64,000 nt of DNA from Lysobacterales bacterium (GCA_016707485.1 JADJHN010000002.1:682001-746000); one strand, 5' to 3'; positions 43,147 through 52,710 are shown, numbered from the stretch's first letter. Notes: generated by a model from the letters alone, not told the origin. Numbers and translations are program-made.

Positions 43147-43211
43147 AACATTCGTTTTGTCAAATGTAAATGGAGCGCGCTAGTGTGAGATCCCGATCAG
43201 GCGAACCCGAC

Positions 43212-44816
43212 ATGCCCAATCCAAGCCGCCAAGCCTTGCCAGGTGCTGCAGATGCCGCAGGCATAGAGCTGACCGCAGCCGGCAATCCCCGCATTCTCGG
43301 CACCCCGGCACTGTCCTTTGTCGCCGAGCTGCAGCGCCGTTTCAATGCCCGGCGTCAGGCGTTACTAGGCGCCCGCGCGATCCGCCAGGCGCAATTCGAT
43401 GCCGGCGCATTGCCGGGATTCCTCGCCGAAACCGCGTCGATCCGTGCCGCCGACTGGCAGGTGGAACCGATACCCGCGGCCCTGCTCGATCGCCGCATCG
43501 AGATCACCGGCCCGGTCGAGCGCAAGATGATCATCAATGCCTTGAACTCGGACGCCAAGGTATTCATGGCCGATTTCGAGGATTCAACCGCGCCGACTTG
43601 GGCCAATGTGATCGACGGACAAGTCAATCTGGCCGATGCGGTCGCTGGCACCATCGACTTCCAAGCCGCGGACGGGCGCGTGTACACGCTGCAACCCGAT
43701 CCGGCCGTACTGGTGGTGCGCCCGCGCGGCTGGCACCTCGATGAAAAGCATGTGCTGGTCGATGGCCTGCGCGTCAGCGCGGCCCTGTTTGATTTCGGCT
43801 TGTTCGTTTTCCACAACGCGGCCACCCTGCAGGCGAGGTCGCGCGGACCCTACCTTTACCTGCCCAAATTGCAGAGCCACCAGGAAGCGGCGTTGTGGGA
43901 CGAGGTGATCAGCTACGCGGAGGGCGCCCTCGGTCTCGTTGCGGGCTCGATCAAGGTTACCGTGCTGATCGAAACCCTGCCTGCGGTCTTCGAGATGGAC
44001 GAAATCCTGTGGGCATTGCGCAGCCGCATCGTCGGCCTCAATTGCGGGCGCTGGGATTACATTTTTTCCTACATCAAGACCTTTCGCGCACGCCGCGAAC
44101 ATGTCCTGCCCGAGCGTGCCCAGGTCGGCATGACGGCTCCCTTCCTCAAGGCCTACAGCGAACTGCTGATCCGCACCTGCCATCGCCGCGGCGCCTTCGC
44201 CATGGGTGGCATGGCCGCCCAGATCCCCATCGCCAATGATGCGGAGGCGAACGAGCTGGCCATGGCGCGCGTACGCGCCGACAAGCAACGCGAGGCGCGC
44301 GCCGGCCATGACGGCACCTGGGTTGCGCATCCGGGTCTGATCGCGGTGGCCATGGCGGAATTCGACCGGGTGTTCGAAGGCCCCAACCAGCTTGATCGCC
44401 TGCGTGAGGATGTCGCGGTCAGCGCCAGTGATCTGCTGGCGGTTCCGCCCGGAACGATCACCGCCAAGGGTTTCGAGAACAACGTCGATGTCTGCGTGCG
44501 TTATCTGGCGGCGTGGCTCGACGGCCTCGGTTGCGTGCCGATCCATCACTTGATGGAGGACGCCGCGACCGCCGAGATCTCGCGCGCCCAACTCTGGCAA
44601 TGGCTGCATCACGGCGGCCTGCGTCTTGATGACGGCCGCACCATCGATTTCCAGTTGTTCGACGAGGTGCTGGCCGGGTGCGCGGATCGTCTTCCGCAAG
44701 CCGGCTTGCCCGGCCAGGCGCACATTGGCGAAGCCGCAGCCATGCTTGGCGAACTGAGTCACGCCGGGGAGCTGGTCGAGTTCCTGACCCTGCCGGCCTA
44801 CGAACGCCTTCCCTGA
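43212..44816 (+). CDS. aceB: malate synthase A
   Basis: 534 residues, close to E. coli AceB (533). It condenses glyoxylate with acetyl-CoA to malate, the second step of the glyoxylate bypass. FMADFEDSTAPTWANVIDGQ and RGAFAMGGMAAQIP are signature segments, and GFENNVDVCVRYLAAWLDG with the VPIHHLMEDAATAEISRAQ helix forms the C-terminal active-site part. An ATG at 43170 would add 14 residues but lies too close to the operators and a possible -10 at 43165; 43212 fits better. aceA follows after 90 bp. Confidence 0.95.
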   Translation: MPNPSRQALPGAADAAGIELTAAGNPRILGTPALSFVAELQRRFNARRQALLGARAIRQAQFDAGALPGFLAETASIRAADWQVEPIPAALLDRRIEITGPVERKMIINALNSDAKVFMADFEDSTAPTWANVIDGQVNLADAVAGTIDFQAADGRVYTLQPDPAVLVVRPRGWHLDEKHVLVDGLRVSAALFDFGLFVFHNAATLQARSRGPYLYLPKLQSHQEAALWDEVISYAEGALGLVAGSIKVTVLIETLPAVFEMDEILWALRSRIVGLNCGRWDYIFSYIKTFRARREHVLPERAQVGMTAPFLKAYSELLIRTCHRRGAFAMGGMAAQIPIANDAEANELAMARVRADKQREARAGHDGTWVAHPGLIAVAMAEFDRVFEGPNQLDRLREDVAVSASDLLAVPPGTITAKGFENNVDVCVRYLAAWLDGLGCVPIHHLMEDAATAEISRAQLWQWLHHGGLRLDDGRTIDFQLFDEVLAGCADRLPQAGLPGQAHIGEAAAMLGELSHAGELVEFLTLPAYERLP

Positions 44817-44906
44817 TTGCCAAACCCGACGACCGGCGCAGGCCGGGCCAACTTCGCATCACCCAGCAACCGACTCCACTCCGAGCGGATCCACGAGGAG
44901 CAAGCC

Positions 44907-46208
44907 ATGAGCAAGACCACGATGCCAACCGCCGCCGAACTCAACCGCGATTGGTCGAGCAATCCGCGTTGGGCCGGAATCCGCCGCAACTACACGGCCG
45001 AGGATGTGGTCCGCCTGCGCGGCAGCGTCCACATCGAGCACTCGCTGGCCCGCCTTGGGGCGGAGAAACTGTGGGCCAGCCTGCACAACGAACCGTTCGT
45101 CAATGCGCTGGGCGCACTGACGGGCAACCAGGCCATGCAGCAGGTCAAGGCCGGACTCAAGGCCATTTACCTGTCCGGCTGGCAGGTTGCCGCCGATGCC
45201 AACCTGGCCGGGCAGATGTATCCGGATCAGTCCCTGTACCCGGCCGATTCGGTGCCGGCCGTGGTCAAGCGCATCAACAATTGCCTGCTACGCGCCGATC
45301 AGCTCAACCACGCCGAAGGCAATGATGCAGTCGATTACCTGCAGCCCATCGTCGCCGATGCCGAGGCTGGTTTTGGCGGTGTGCTGAATGCGTTCGAGTT
45401 GATGAAGATGATGATCGAAGCCGGCGCCGCCGGCGTGCACTTCGAAGACCAGCTTGCCTCGGTGAAAAAATGCGGGCACATGGGCGGCAAGGTGCTGGTG
45501 CCGACCCGCGAAGCCATCGACAAGTTGAACGCCGCGCGGCTGGCTGCCGACGTGCTCGGCGTGCCGACCCTGATCGTTGCCCGCACCGATGCCGAAGCGG
45601 CCGACCTGCTGACCAGCGATATCGATGCCAACGACCAGCCGTTCACTACCGGCGAACGTACTGTCGAGGGCTTCTACAAAACCCGTAACGGACTCGATCA
45701 GGCGATCAGCCGTGGTCTCGCCTACGCGCCGTATGCCGACCTGGTCTGGTGTGAAACCGGCAAGCCCGACCTCGAGTTCGCGCGCAAATTCGCCGAGGCG
45801 ATCCACGCGCGCTTCCCCGGCAAGCTGCTCGCCTACAACTGTTCGCCATCATTCAACTGGAAGAAGAATCTCGACGACGCCACGATTGCCCGGTTCCAGA
45901 AGGAAATTGCGGGTTATGGCTACAAGTTCCAATTCATCACGCTGGCGGGCTTCCACGCGCTGAACTATTCGATGTTCAACCTCGCCCACGGCTATGCGCG
46001 CCAGCAGATGAGCGCCTTCGTGGAACTGCAGGAGGCGGAGTTCGCCGCCGCCGATCGAGGCTTCACCGCGGTAAAGCATCAGCGTGAAGTGGGCACCGGC
46101 TATTTCGACCAGGTCACCCAGGCCATCCAGCAGGGCCAGTCCTCGACCACGGCATTGACCGGTTCGACCGAAGAAGCACAGTTCACGAGCGGCGAAAAGG
46201 CAGCCTGA
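44907..46208 (+). CDS. aceA: isocitrate lyase
   Basis: 433 residues (E. coli 434). It splits isocitrate to glyoxylate and succinate, allowing growth on acetate or fatty acids. The catalytic loop KKCGHMGGK lies at 187-195 with Cys189, and the metal site DAEAGFGG near 151-158. GAGGAG sits eight bases before the ATG. It follows aceB in one operon controlled by the divergent LysR gene. Two hairpins lie just downstream of the stop. Confidence 0.97.
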   Translation: MSKTTMPTAAELNRDWSSNPRWAGIRRNYTAEDVVRLRGSVHIEHSLARLGAEKLWASLHNEPFVNALGALTGNQAMQQVKAGLKAIYLSGWQVAADANLAGQMYPDQSLYPADSVPAVVKRINNCLLRADQLNHAEGNDAVDYLQPIVADAEAGFGGVLNAFELMKMMIEAGAAGVHFEDQLASVKKCGHMGGKVLVPTREAIDKLNAARLAADVLGVPTLIVARTDAEAADLLTSDIDANDQPFTTGERTVEGFYKTRNGLDQAISRGLAYAPYADLVWCETGKPDLEFARKFAEAIHARFPGKLLAYNCSPSFNWKKNLDDATIARFQKEIAGYGYKFQFITLAGFHALNYSMFNLAHGYARQQMSAFVELQEAEFAAADRGFTAVKHQREVGTGYFDQVTQAIQQGQSSTTALTGSTEEAQFTSGEKAA

Positions 46209-46214
46209 ACCAGG

Positions 46215-46255
46215 CGTTGCAGGCACTGCAACGGGTCGGCGCGCAATGCGCCGAC
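46215..46255 (+). other. two tandem hairpins after aceA
   Basis: CGTTGCA-N5-TGCAACG (46215-46233) and GTCGGCGC-N5-GCGCCGAC (46235-46255), both perfect. There is no T tract after either, so they may be RNA 3'-end stabilisers or part of a longer structured region rather than simple terminators. Confidence 0.6.
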
Positions 46256-46489
46256 TGCGGAACGGTGGGGTGGGGGGTGACCCGGTGGGAATCCGGGTCG
46301 GCTGTTCCGAAGTCGACGCTGCGCGGGAACCGAACCGCTGAATGGACCCTTGCCTGGTCTGAGGGTTCGACCGGCGGATGCAGCTTCCCACCGTCGTGGA
46401 ATTCCACGCATGTGGCGAAAGTCATCAACACCGGACAATTCCGGCCAATTGTTAGGGTAAGATCGTCGGGATTGGGTGGGGAGGGCACC
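46256..46489 (+). other. gene-free leader before the cNMP-GGDEF gene
   Basis: 234 bp without an open frame. It contains a hairpin ACCCGG-N7-CCGGGT at about 46279-46297 and a possible ACCCT/AGGGT stem near 46346-46366. It ends with GGGGAGGG, the ribosome site of the next gene. I found no match to the c-di-GMP-I riboswitch consensus or to a tRNA. Confidence 0.5.
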
Positions 46490-47515
46490 ATGTCGATCAA
46501 GCAAACCGCCAACAACGTCACCCCGATCGGCGTCGTCGCCCATCGCCCGCGCTCGCCGCTGCTGCCGCGCGAACTGTCCGAACGCGAGTTGGCGTTGTTC
46601 ATCTCGGTCAGCGAGCGCCGCGAAGTCAGCCCGGGCGAGGTGATCTTCCGGCGCGGCGAGCTTGGCCGCAGCATGTTCATTGTCGAGAGCGGGCAGATTC
46701 GCCTCGAATTCGGCGACGGCATGCCCGACAAGCTCATCGGCCCGCGCGAGTTCTTCGGCGAGCTGACCCTGTTCATCGGCGATCACACGCGCGTTGCCAA
46801 CGCCGTGGCGACGACCTCGACCGTGATGCACGTGATCGAGCAGCAAACCTACGATCGCCTGCTCGATACCGAGCCGCGCGTGCTTGCCCAGTTCATGCGC
46901 CGCTCGTTTGCCTACCTGGTGGCCAGCGAGCAGCAGTTGATCGCGAGCCTGAAGCGACGCAACGAGGATCTGCTGGTCACCCTGGATTCGCTGCGGCAGA
47001 CGCAGACCCAGTTGAGTACGGCGCAGCGCCTCGTGCAAACGGATGAATTGACCGGCTTGTGCAATCGCCGCGGCCTCTACACGTTCCTCGAACAACTGGC
47101 CAACGCGCGTCTTGACGGCACCGAACTCGGCCTGTTGCTGATCGACATCGACCGCTTCAAGCAGATCAACGATCGTTGCGGTCATCTGATTGGCGACCAG
47201 GTCCTGCGCGCGATTGCCGAAGAAGTGCAGAGCGCCGCTTCGCCTTGCGATTTGCCATGCCGGCTTGGCGGCGACGAGTTTGCCCTGTTGACCCAGGTCA
47301 CCGGTGCCGAGGAACTCGCCTCGCGCGCCGAGCAGATCATCAGCGCGGTGCGGGCATTGCGCTTCCCGGCCTGCACCGGGCTGCAGATCAGCGTCAGCAT
47401 CGGCGCGCAGCTGTGCGAGGAAGCCGCCGACTGGGCCATCTGGTACAGCGAAACCGATTGCCTGCTTTACGAGGTCAAGGGCCGCGGCGGCGACGGTTAC
47501 CGCACGCAGGATTGA
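46490..47515 (+). CDS. cyclic-nucleotide-binding-domain diguanylate cyclase
   Basis: 341 residues. Residues about 33-150 form a cNMP-binding (Crp-like) domain (VIFRRGELGRSMFIVESGQI, GPREFFGELTLF). A short coiled segment (about 145-182) links to a GGDEF domain with RLGGDEFALL (GGDEF at 260-264) and TDELTGLCNRRGL, so it should make c-di-GMP. The RxxD inhibitory site, five residues before GGDEF, is absent. Whether the sensor binds a cyclic nucleotide is unproven. The ATG at 46490 follows GGGGAGGG; the frame to 46217 is not used. Confidence 0.92.
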   Translation: MSIKQTANNVTPIGVVAHRPRSPLLPRELSERELALFISVSERREVSPGEVIFRRGELGRSMFIVESGQIRLEFGDGMPDKLIGPREFFGELTLFIGDHTRVANAVATTSTVMHVIEQQTYDRLLDTEPRVLAQFMRRSFAYLVASEQQLIASLKRRNEDLLVTLDSLRQTQTQLSTAQRLVQTDELTGLCNRRGLYTFLEQLANARLDGTELGLLLIDIDRFKQINDRCGHLIGDQVLRAIAEEVQSAASPCDLPCRLGGDEFALLTQVTGAEELASRAEQIISAVRALRFPACTGLQISVSIGAQLCEEAADWAIWYSETDCLLYEVKGRGGDGYRTQD

Positions 47516-47605
47516 TCCTCGATTCGGCGCACGTCAACCAGAGCCAGGCATTGCCGACAAACAAGCTCCTGGACTCGACGCCGTTTTCGCCAGCGTGGCA
47601 AGTCA

Positions 47606-48268
47606 TCAGTGCACCCAGCGTCCGCCGCGTCTTCGCGGCGGGCGTGGCCGCCGGTCGTCATCGCCGTGGCGTACGTACTCATCCTCGCTGACCGGGTTAT
47701 CCCGCCAGTACGTGGATACTGCATCGATCGATTCGGGAATGCGCGCCAGGCATTCGTCGTATTCCTCGTCGCTCAAGGCGGCGAATTCGGCATCGCTGTC
47801 GAACACCTCGTCCTCGATCGACAAGGCGATGATCGGGCCGAGGAATTGCATGAGGTCGGAATCCTGGCCCAGGCGTGCTTCCCAGGCCGCTGCGCGCAGA
47901 TCGATGCCGCGACTGAAACCCTCGCACCAGCCGCGCGAGGTGAAGGCAGTGCTGCCATCATCGGTTTCAATCTCGCCGAGGATCGGTTCGTAGGCACCGG
48001 TCTCGATCTCCAGGGTGACCGAATCATTGAGGCGGGCAAGCAGGGTCAGGATGCGCTCCCCTTCGTCAACATCGGCGAACGGCTCGTGCAGGACCTCGGG
48101 CAACCATTCATCGGGTGTCGCCGGCGACGGACCAATGGCCAGCGCGGTGAGCAGGCCATGCACGCCATCGAGGAGCAGGTGATCCTCGCCGGGATGGGCG
48201 CGCAGGAACTGATCGAGTTCTTCCAGTTCGCTGTCGGACAGCGATGCGGGCCAGTCGGATTCAGACAT
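47606..48268 (-). CDS. UPF0149 (YecA/YgfB-like) protein
   Basis: 220 residues. The family core includes LSDSELEELDQFLRAHPGED then LLDGVHGLLTALAIGPSP, TSRGWCEGFSRGIDLRA and ALSDEEYDECLARIP. The C-terminus is a basic tail (RRPRPPRRRGGRWVH) in place of the SEC-C zinc motif of YecA. Function unknown. The ATG at 48268 overlaps the xthA stop by eight bases; the frame to 48580 is inside xthA. Confidence 0.87.
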   Translation of the reverse strand: MSESDWPASLSDSELEELDQFLRAHPGEDHLLLDGVHGLLTALAIGPSPATPDEWLPEVLHEPFADVDEGERILTLLARLNDSVTLEIETGAYEPILGEIETDDGSTAFTSRGWCEGFSRGIDLRAAAWEARLGQDSDLMQFLGPIIALSIEDEVFDSDAEFAALSDEEYDECLARIPESIDAVSTYWRDNPVSEDEYVRHGDDDRRPRPPRRRGGRWVH

Positions 48269-49031
48269 CTGCAAGCTCCAGCAAGGCCGGGGCGTGATCG
48301 GACGGCCGCTCCCAGGACCGCGGTTCACGATCGATGCTGGCTGCCGTGGCGCGTTGCAGCAGCGGCGCGCTGGCCAGCAGCAGATCGATGCGCAGGCCGA
48401 GGTCGCGACGGAAACCGGCCTGCCGATAGTCCCACCAGCTGTACTTGCCGGCAGACGGGTCGAATTGGCGGAAGCTGTCGACGAGGCCGAGATCGAGCAT
48501 GCGTTTGAGCGCCTCGCGCTCGGGCGCCGAGCACAGGATCTGTTCGTGCCAGGCCACGGGATCGTAGACGTCGCGATCATCCGGGGCGATATTGAAATCT
48601 CCCATCACCAGCAGGCGCGGATCGTTGCGCAGCTCGCCCTCGAGAAAGTCCGTGACCTTGGCCAGCCAGTCGAGCTTGTAGGCATATTTCTCGCTGCCGA
48701 CGGCCTGGCCGTTGACGACATACAGGTTGGCCACGCGCATCTCGCCGATCGTGGCAACGAGGATGCGCCGTTGCGGATCATCGAGGCCCGGCACATCGGT
48801 GACCACATCGTGGATCGGCTGTTTCGCCAGCACGGCGACGCCGTTGTAGGTCTTCTGACCGGAAAACGCGACCGTGTAGCCCAGCGCCTCGATGGCTGCA
48901 CGCGGGAACTTCGCGTCCTCCGTCTTGGTTTCCTGGATGCCGAGCAGATCCGGTTGCGCCTGCGCGCACCATTGTTCGACATGCGCCAGGCGCACCTTCA
49001 GCGAATTGACGTTCCAGGAGGCGACTTTCAT
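48261..49031 (-). CDS. xthA: exodeoxyribonuclease III
   Basis: 256 residues. It is an AP endonuclease and 3'-5' exonuclease for base-excision repair. The metal and catalytic motifs LGIQETK, NLYVVNGQ, GDFNIAPDDRDV and the C-terminal SDHAPALLEL are intact. The N-terminal MKVASWNVNSLKVRL is canonical. It is divergent from ltaE with 95 bp between, and translation overlaps the UPF0149 gene downstream. Confidence 0.96.
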   Translation of the reverse strand: MKVASWNVNSLKVRLAHVEQWCAQAQPDLLGIQETKTEDAKFPRAAIEALGYTVAFSGQKTYNGVAVLAKQPIHDVVTDVPGLDDPQRRILVATIGEMRVANLYVVNGQAVGSEKYAYKLDWLAKVTDFLEGELRNDPRLLVMGDFNIAPDDRDVYDPVAWHEQILCSAPEREALKRMLDLGLVDSFRQFDPSAGKYSWWDYRQAGFRRDLGLRIDLLLASAPLLQRATAASIDREPRSWERPSDHAPALLELADV

Positions 49032-49126
49032 GCGTCCAGTTTAGCCGAGGTCCGCGACCTCCTGCAGGTGTTGCCGGGGGCGCGCTCGACTACCATCCAT
49101 GCCTTCCACCACCGATTGGTTTCCAC

Positions 49127-50137
49127 ATGAAGATCGTCGACCTGCGCAGCGATACCGTCACCCAACCCGGCGCGGCAATGCGCGCGGCGATGGCTGCGGC
49201 AGCGGTCGGCGATGATGTCTATGGCGAGGATCCCAGCGTGCGCGCCTTGCAGGATCGCCTCGCCAGCGACCTTGGTTTCGCCCGCGGCTTGTTCATGCCG
49301 AGTGGAACCCAGGCCAACCTGGTTGCCCTGCTCGCCCATTGCCAGCGCGGCGACGAATACCTCGTCGGCATGGAGGCGCACACCTACAAATACGAAGCCG
49401 GTGGCGCCGCCGTGCTTGGCTCGATCCAGCCGCAGCCGGTGGCCAATGCAGACGACGGCAGCCTGGCGCTCGAATTGCTGGACAAGGCGGTGAAGCCGGA
49501 TGACCCGCATTTCGCGCGCACGCGATTGCTTGCCCTCGAAAACACCTGGCAGGGCCGCGTCCTCGCCCGGGATTATGTTCGCCGCGCCATCGACTGGGCG
49601 CGCTCGCGCGGTCTCGGCCTGCATCTGGATGGTGCACGCCTGTTCAATGCGGCGATTGCCAGCGGCACGCCGCCGGCCGAGCTGGCCGCCGGATTCGACA
49701 CGGTGTCAGTGTGCCTTTCCAAGGGCTTGGGCGCGCCGGTCGGTTCGGTGCTGCTCGGCAGCGAAAGCCTGATCGAGAGTGCGAGGCGCTGGCGCAAGAT
49801 GCTTGGCGGCGGCATGCGCCAGTCCGGCATCCTCGCTGCCGCCGGCTTGCACGCGCTCGATCATCATGTCGCGCGCCTGGCCGAGGATCATGCGCGTGCG
49901 CAAACCCTGGCCGCCGGCCTGCGTGCGATCAAGGGCATCCGCGTGCAGGCCTGCCACACCAACATGGTCTTCATCGATGTCCCCACCGAGCGCCTGCGTG
50001 ACCTCGATCGGCATCTGCGCGAGGCCGGCGTGCGCGCGAGCATCGGCTACCTGCCCAGCGTGCGCCTGGTCACCCATCTCGACATTGACGACGCGGCGCT
50101 CGCCCGCGCGATCGAGGCGTTTGCCCGGTTTTCCTAG
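49127..50137 (+). CDS. ltaE: low-specificity L-threonine aldolase
   Basis: 336 residues of the PLP-dependent fold-type I family. It would split threonine/allo-threonine into glycine and acetaldehyde. DLRSDTVTQP, DDVYGEDPSV, GLFMPSGTQANL and the Schiff-base Lys in VCLSKGLGAPVGS are present; GLHLDGARLFNA follows the usual pattern. Its TAG stop (50135-50137) overlaps the TAG of the convergent c-di-GMP gene in a CTAG. Confidence 0.94.
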   Translation: MKIVDLRSDTVTQPGAAMRAAMAAAAVGDDVYGEDPSVRALQDRLASDLGFARGLFMPSGTQANLVALLAHCQRGDEYLVGMEAHTYKYEAGGAAVLGSIQPQPVANADDGSLALELLDKAVKPDDPHFARTRLLALENTWQGRVLARDYVRRAIDWARSRGLGLHLDGARLFNAAIASGTPPAELAAGFDTVSVCLSKGLGAPVGSVLLGSESLIESARRWRKMLGGGMRQSGILAAAGLHALDHHVARLAEDHARAQTLAAGLRAIKGIRVQACHTNMVFIDVPTERLRDLDRHLREAGVRASIGYLPSVRLVTHLDIDDAALARAIEAFARFS

Positions 50138-52710
50138 GCTGGCTTCATCAGGCTGGCGAAATCGACCCGCTTGCTCAGGCGTCCTTCACCGAGATGCTTG
50201 CCTTGCACGTAGTCGACACCGGCCGTGCGCAAGGCCAGCATGGTTTCCTCGTCATCGACCTCGCCGGCGAGCACGCCCATGCCCAGCGAATGGGCCAGTT
50301 GCACGATGGACGAAACCACCTCGCGATCATGCGCCTGGCTGGCGACGCGCTGCACCACGCTGCGGTCGATACGCACGAAATCGCCCGGCAGCCGCTGCGC
50401 GCGCAGATGCGGCATCAGGCCGCTCTCGGCATCGCTGCCGTTGAGCACGAAGCGGCAGCCGATGGCATGCAGGCGGGTGATGAAATGCAGGGCCGCCGGC
50501 AGGTTGGCCAGTTCCGGATTGTCGCGGATCTCGAAAAGCAGCCGATCAGCGGAAACGCCGGTATTGACGATGGAACGCTCAATTGATTCCAGTGATTCGG
50601 GATCGGCAAGCGTGGCCGGCGACAGGCGGATGACCAGGCCCAATGGCGTCGCCCGGTTCGCCGGGTTGGCAAGTTGCAGCAGCAGGCTGTTGACCGCCCA
50701 GAGATCAATGCGCTGCACCATGCCGACGCGCTCGGCAAGTGGAATGAACGCGCGCGGCAGGATCAGCTGGCCACCCTTGCCGACCATGCGCAACTGCACG
50801 AAGAACAGCGGACTGTCGCTGTTGCGAGCACTTTGCCAACCGATGCCTTCGGGTATCTGCGCCGGCGCCACGGGCAGGTCGCGGGTGGCAACCAGCGGCT
50901 GCACGAGGATGACGAAGCGGGCCTGTTCCAGGGCCACGCGCAAGCGTTCACTGGGTGCGCTGACAGCGGTTGTCGCCTCGAAGGTGGTGGTCGCTGTCGG
51001 CGTTGTCATGGTGGCTTCGGCGGGGTTGCCGGCGTCTGCGGCGGACGCCACCGCCGGGGCGAAGCTGCGGATCGCCGCGCGGGCTGCCGCGAGGGCCTCA
51101 TCGGCACTCGTCGTGCGTGGACTCAACAGTTCCGCGCCAACCCGCGCGAAGATGCGGTGGCGGCTGTCGCCGACGCTGTATTCGCGCTCGGAGAGCAAGC
51201 GCTGGAAACTCTCGACGAGCACGTCGATGTTGTCGACCTGCACCTGGGTGAGCAGCAACAGGAAACTGTCGCCCTCACCGCGGGCCAGCACGTCGCCTTC
51301 GCGCAGACGATGCGCCAGGGCGTGCGCCACCGTGCGCAGCAGCTCGTCGCCGCGTGGCGGGGAGTGCGCGTCGTCGCGATCGATCTCGACATGGATCAGC
51401 GCCGAATAGCCGCCGTTGTCGCGCAGGCGTGCAAGCTCGCCAATCAGGCGCTGGCGCAGATGCCGCGCGTTCGGCAGGCCGGTCAGCGGATCGTGGCTGA
51501 GCTCCCAGCGCAGGCGCTCGGCGGTGCGTCGTTCGGCAATGTCGCGAAACACCACCACGGCTCCGGGGGTGCGCCGGTTGCTGGCCAGCGGCAAGACCGT
51601 GTATTCGACCGGTATTCCGCTGCCATCGCGACGCCGGAACATGGTTTCGATCTGGTGCACCGCCACGCCATCGGCATAGGCGCGACTCAAGGGCGAGCTG
51701 CGCGGCGACTCCTGCGGATGGATCGCGGCCTGGGCGAGCAGGCCGACCAGGTCGTTGTCATCGCCATAGCCGAGCAGGCGCAGCCCGGTCGGGTTGACGA
51801 AACTGATGCGGCCATCACCATCGACGCCGAACACGCCATCGCCAACCGAACCGAGGATGCCGTCGAGCTGCTCGCGCTCCATCTCCGCCGAGCGGCGCAT
51901 CTCGATGGTGCGCGCCAGCGTGCGGATGCGCGCCAGGAACAACTCGCGCGCTTCGTTCTTGAACATGCATTCGCTGGCACCGGCCTGCAGGCAGCGCCGG
52001 ATGATGTCCTCGCGATAGCTGCCGGTGATCACCGCCAGGATCGGTGGATCCTCACGCTCGCTCAAGCGCTTGCACAGCTCGTCGCCGCTGCCGTCCGGCA
52101 GGAAATAGTCGACGACGACGAGATCGTAGTGGTTCTCCGCGGCCAGCTTGTCGGCCTCGGTGATGGAGGCGGCGACATCGACCGCATAACCATTGCGTTC
52201 GAGCATGTCGCTGTAGGCCAGGCATACGCTCCTGGAATCATCGACAAAGAGGATGCGGATGCGCTCGACCGATTCGGCCGCCGCCGCGTCCGCGGAGAAA
52301 TCATCCGGAGCAAGCTCGATCACGCTGTTCGGGATGCGGCTGAACTGCGACCACAGCAGGAAGCGCCCGCGCAGGGTGGCCGCCACCCACTTGCGCACCT
52401 CGGCGGATTCCTCATGCGCCATCAACAGGGTTGCCGGTGCCGCGGGAGAGTCGCGGGTGAATTCGAGCAGGGCCTGGTACTCGCGCGTCGGCCGCGCGGG
52501 CGCACCGACGATGGCCAGCGAATACGGTGGATCACCACCCGCCGAACTGCCTATGCGCCGCAGGTGGTCGAGGGCTTCCAGGTAGTTGCCGATTTCCGCG
52601 CGCACCGGCAGCCCCGCCGCGTCCAGCGTGCGGCGCAACAGGTGATTCAGGGTGGTCGATCGTTCGACTAGCAGGATTCCGCTCAACAGGGGCCTCAAGA
52701 TCATCCGCAA
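50134..52710 (-). CDS. REC-PAS-GGDEF-EAL protein with eroded GGDEF and EAL sites
   Basis: 858 residues. Residues 10-125 look like a degenerate receiver. A canonical receiver follows at about 152-265 (Asp157/158, phospho-acceptor Asp201 in VVVDYFLPDGSG, Thr229, Lys251), then a PAS domain (about 280-395), a GGDEF-like domain (from SHDPLTGLPNARHL near 405) and an EAL-like domain (about 600-850). The GGDEF site reads RGEGDSF (477-483) and the EAL site reads FFVQLRMVG, lacking the catalytic Glu; DDFG is replaced by NGSD. DYVQG is retained. It is probably a signalling receptor or scaffold rather than an enzyme. Confidence 0.88.
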   Translation of the reverse strand: MRMILRPLLSGILLVERSTTLNHLLRRTLDAAGLPVRAEIGNYLEALDHLRRIGSSAGGDPPYSLAIVGAPARPTREYQALLEFTRDSPAAPATLLMAHEESAEVRKWVAATLRGRFLLWSQFSRIPNSVIELAPDDFSADAAAAESVERIRILFVDDSRSVCLAYSDMLERNGYAVDVAASITEADKLAAENHYDLVVVDYFLPDGSGDELCKRLSEREDPPILAVITGSYREDIIRRCLQAGASECMFKNEARELFLARIRTLARTIEMRRSAEMEREQLDGILGSVGDGVFGVDGDGRISFVNPTGLRLLGYGDDNDLVGLLAQAAIHPQESPRSSPLSRAYADGVAVHQIETMFRRRDGSGIPVEYTVLPLASNRRTPGAVVVFRDIAERRTAERLRWELSHDPLTGLPNARHLRQRLIGELARLRDNGGYSALIHVEIDRDDAHSPPRGDELLRTVAHALAHRLREGDVLARGEGDSFLLLLTQVQVDNIDVLVESFQRLLSEREYSVGDSRHRIFARVGAELLSPRTTSADEALAAARAAIRSFAPAVASAADAGNPAEATMTTPTATTTFEATTAVSAPSERLRVALEQARFVILVQPLVATRDLPVAPAQIPEGIGWQSARNSDSPLFFVQLRMVGKGGQLILPRAFIPLAERVGMVQRIDLWAVNSLLLQLANPANRATPLGLVIRLSPATLADPESLESIERSIVNTGVSADRLLFEIRDNPELANLPAALHFITRLHAIGCRFVLNGSDAESGLMPHLRAQRLPGDFVRIDRSVVQRVASQAHDREVVSSIVQLAHSLGMGVLAGEVDDEETMLALRTAGVDYVQGKHLGEGRLSKRVDFASLMKPA

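Noticed and set aside
46372..46388. GGTTCGACC resembling a tRNA T-arm
   Set aside because: No acceptor, D or anticodon stems can be placed around it and there is no CCA end.
46209..46489. A c-di-GMP-I riboswitch before the GGDEF gene
   Set aside because: The conserved CACGCACAGGGCAAACC-type core and the distal receptor loop are not present.
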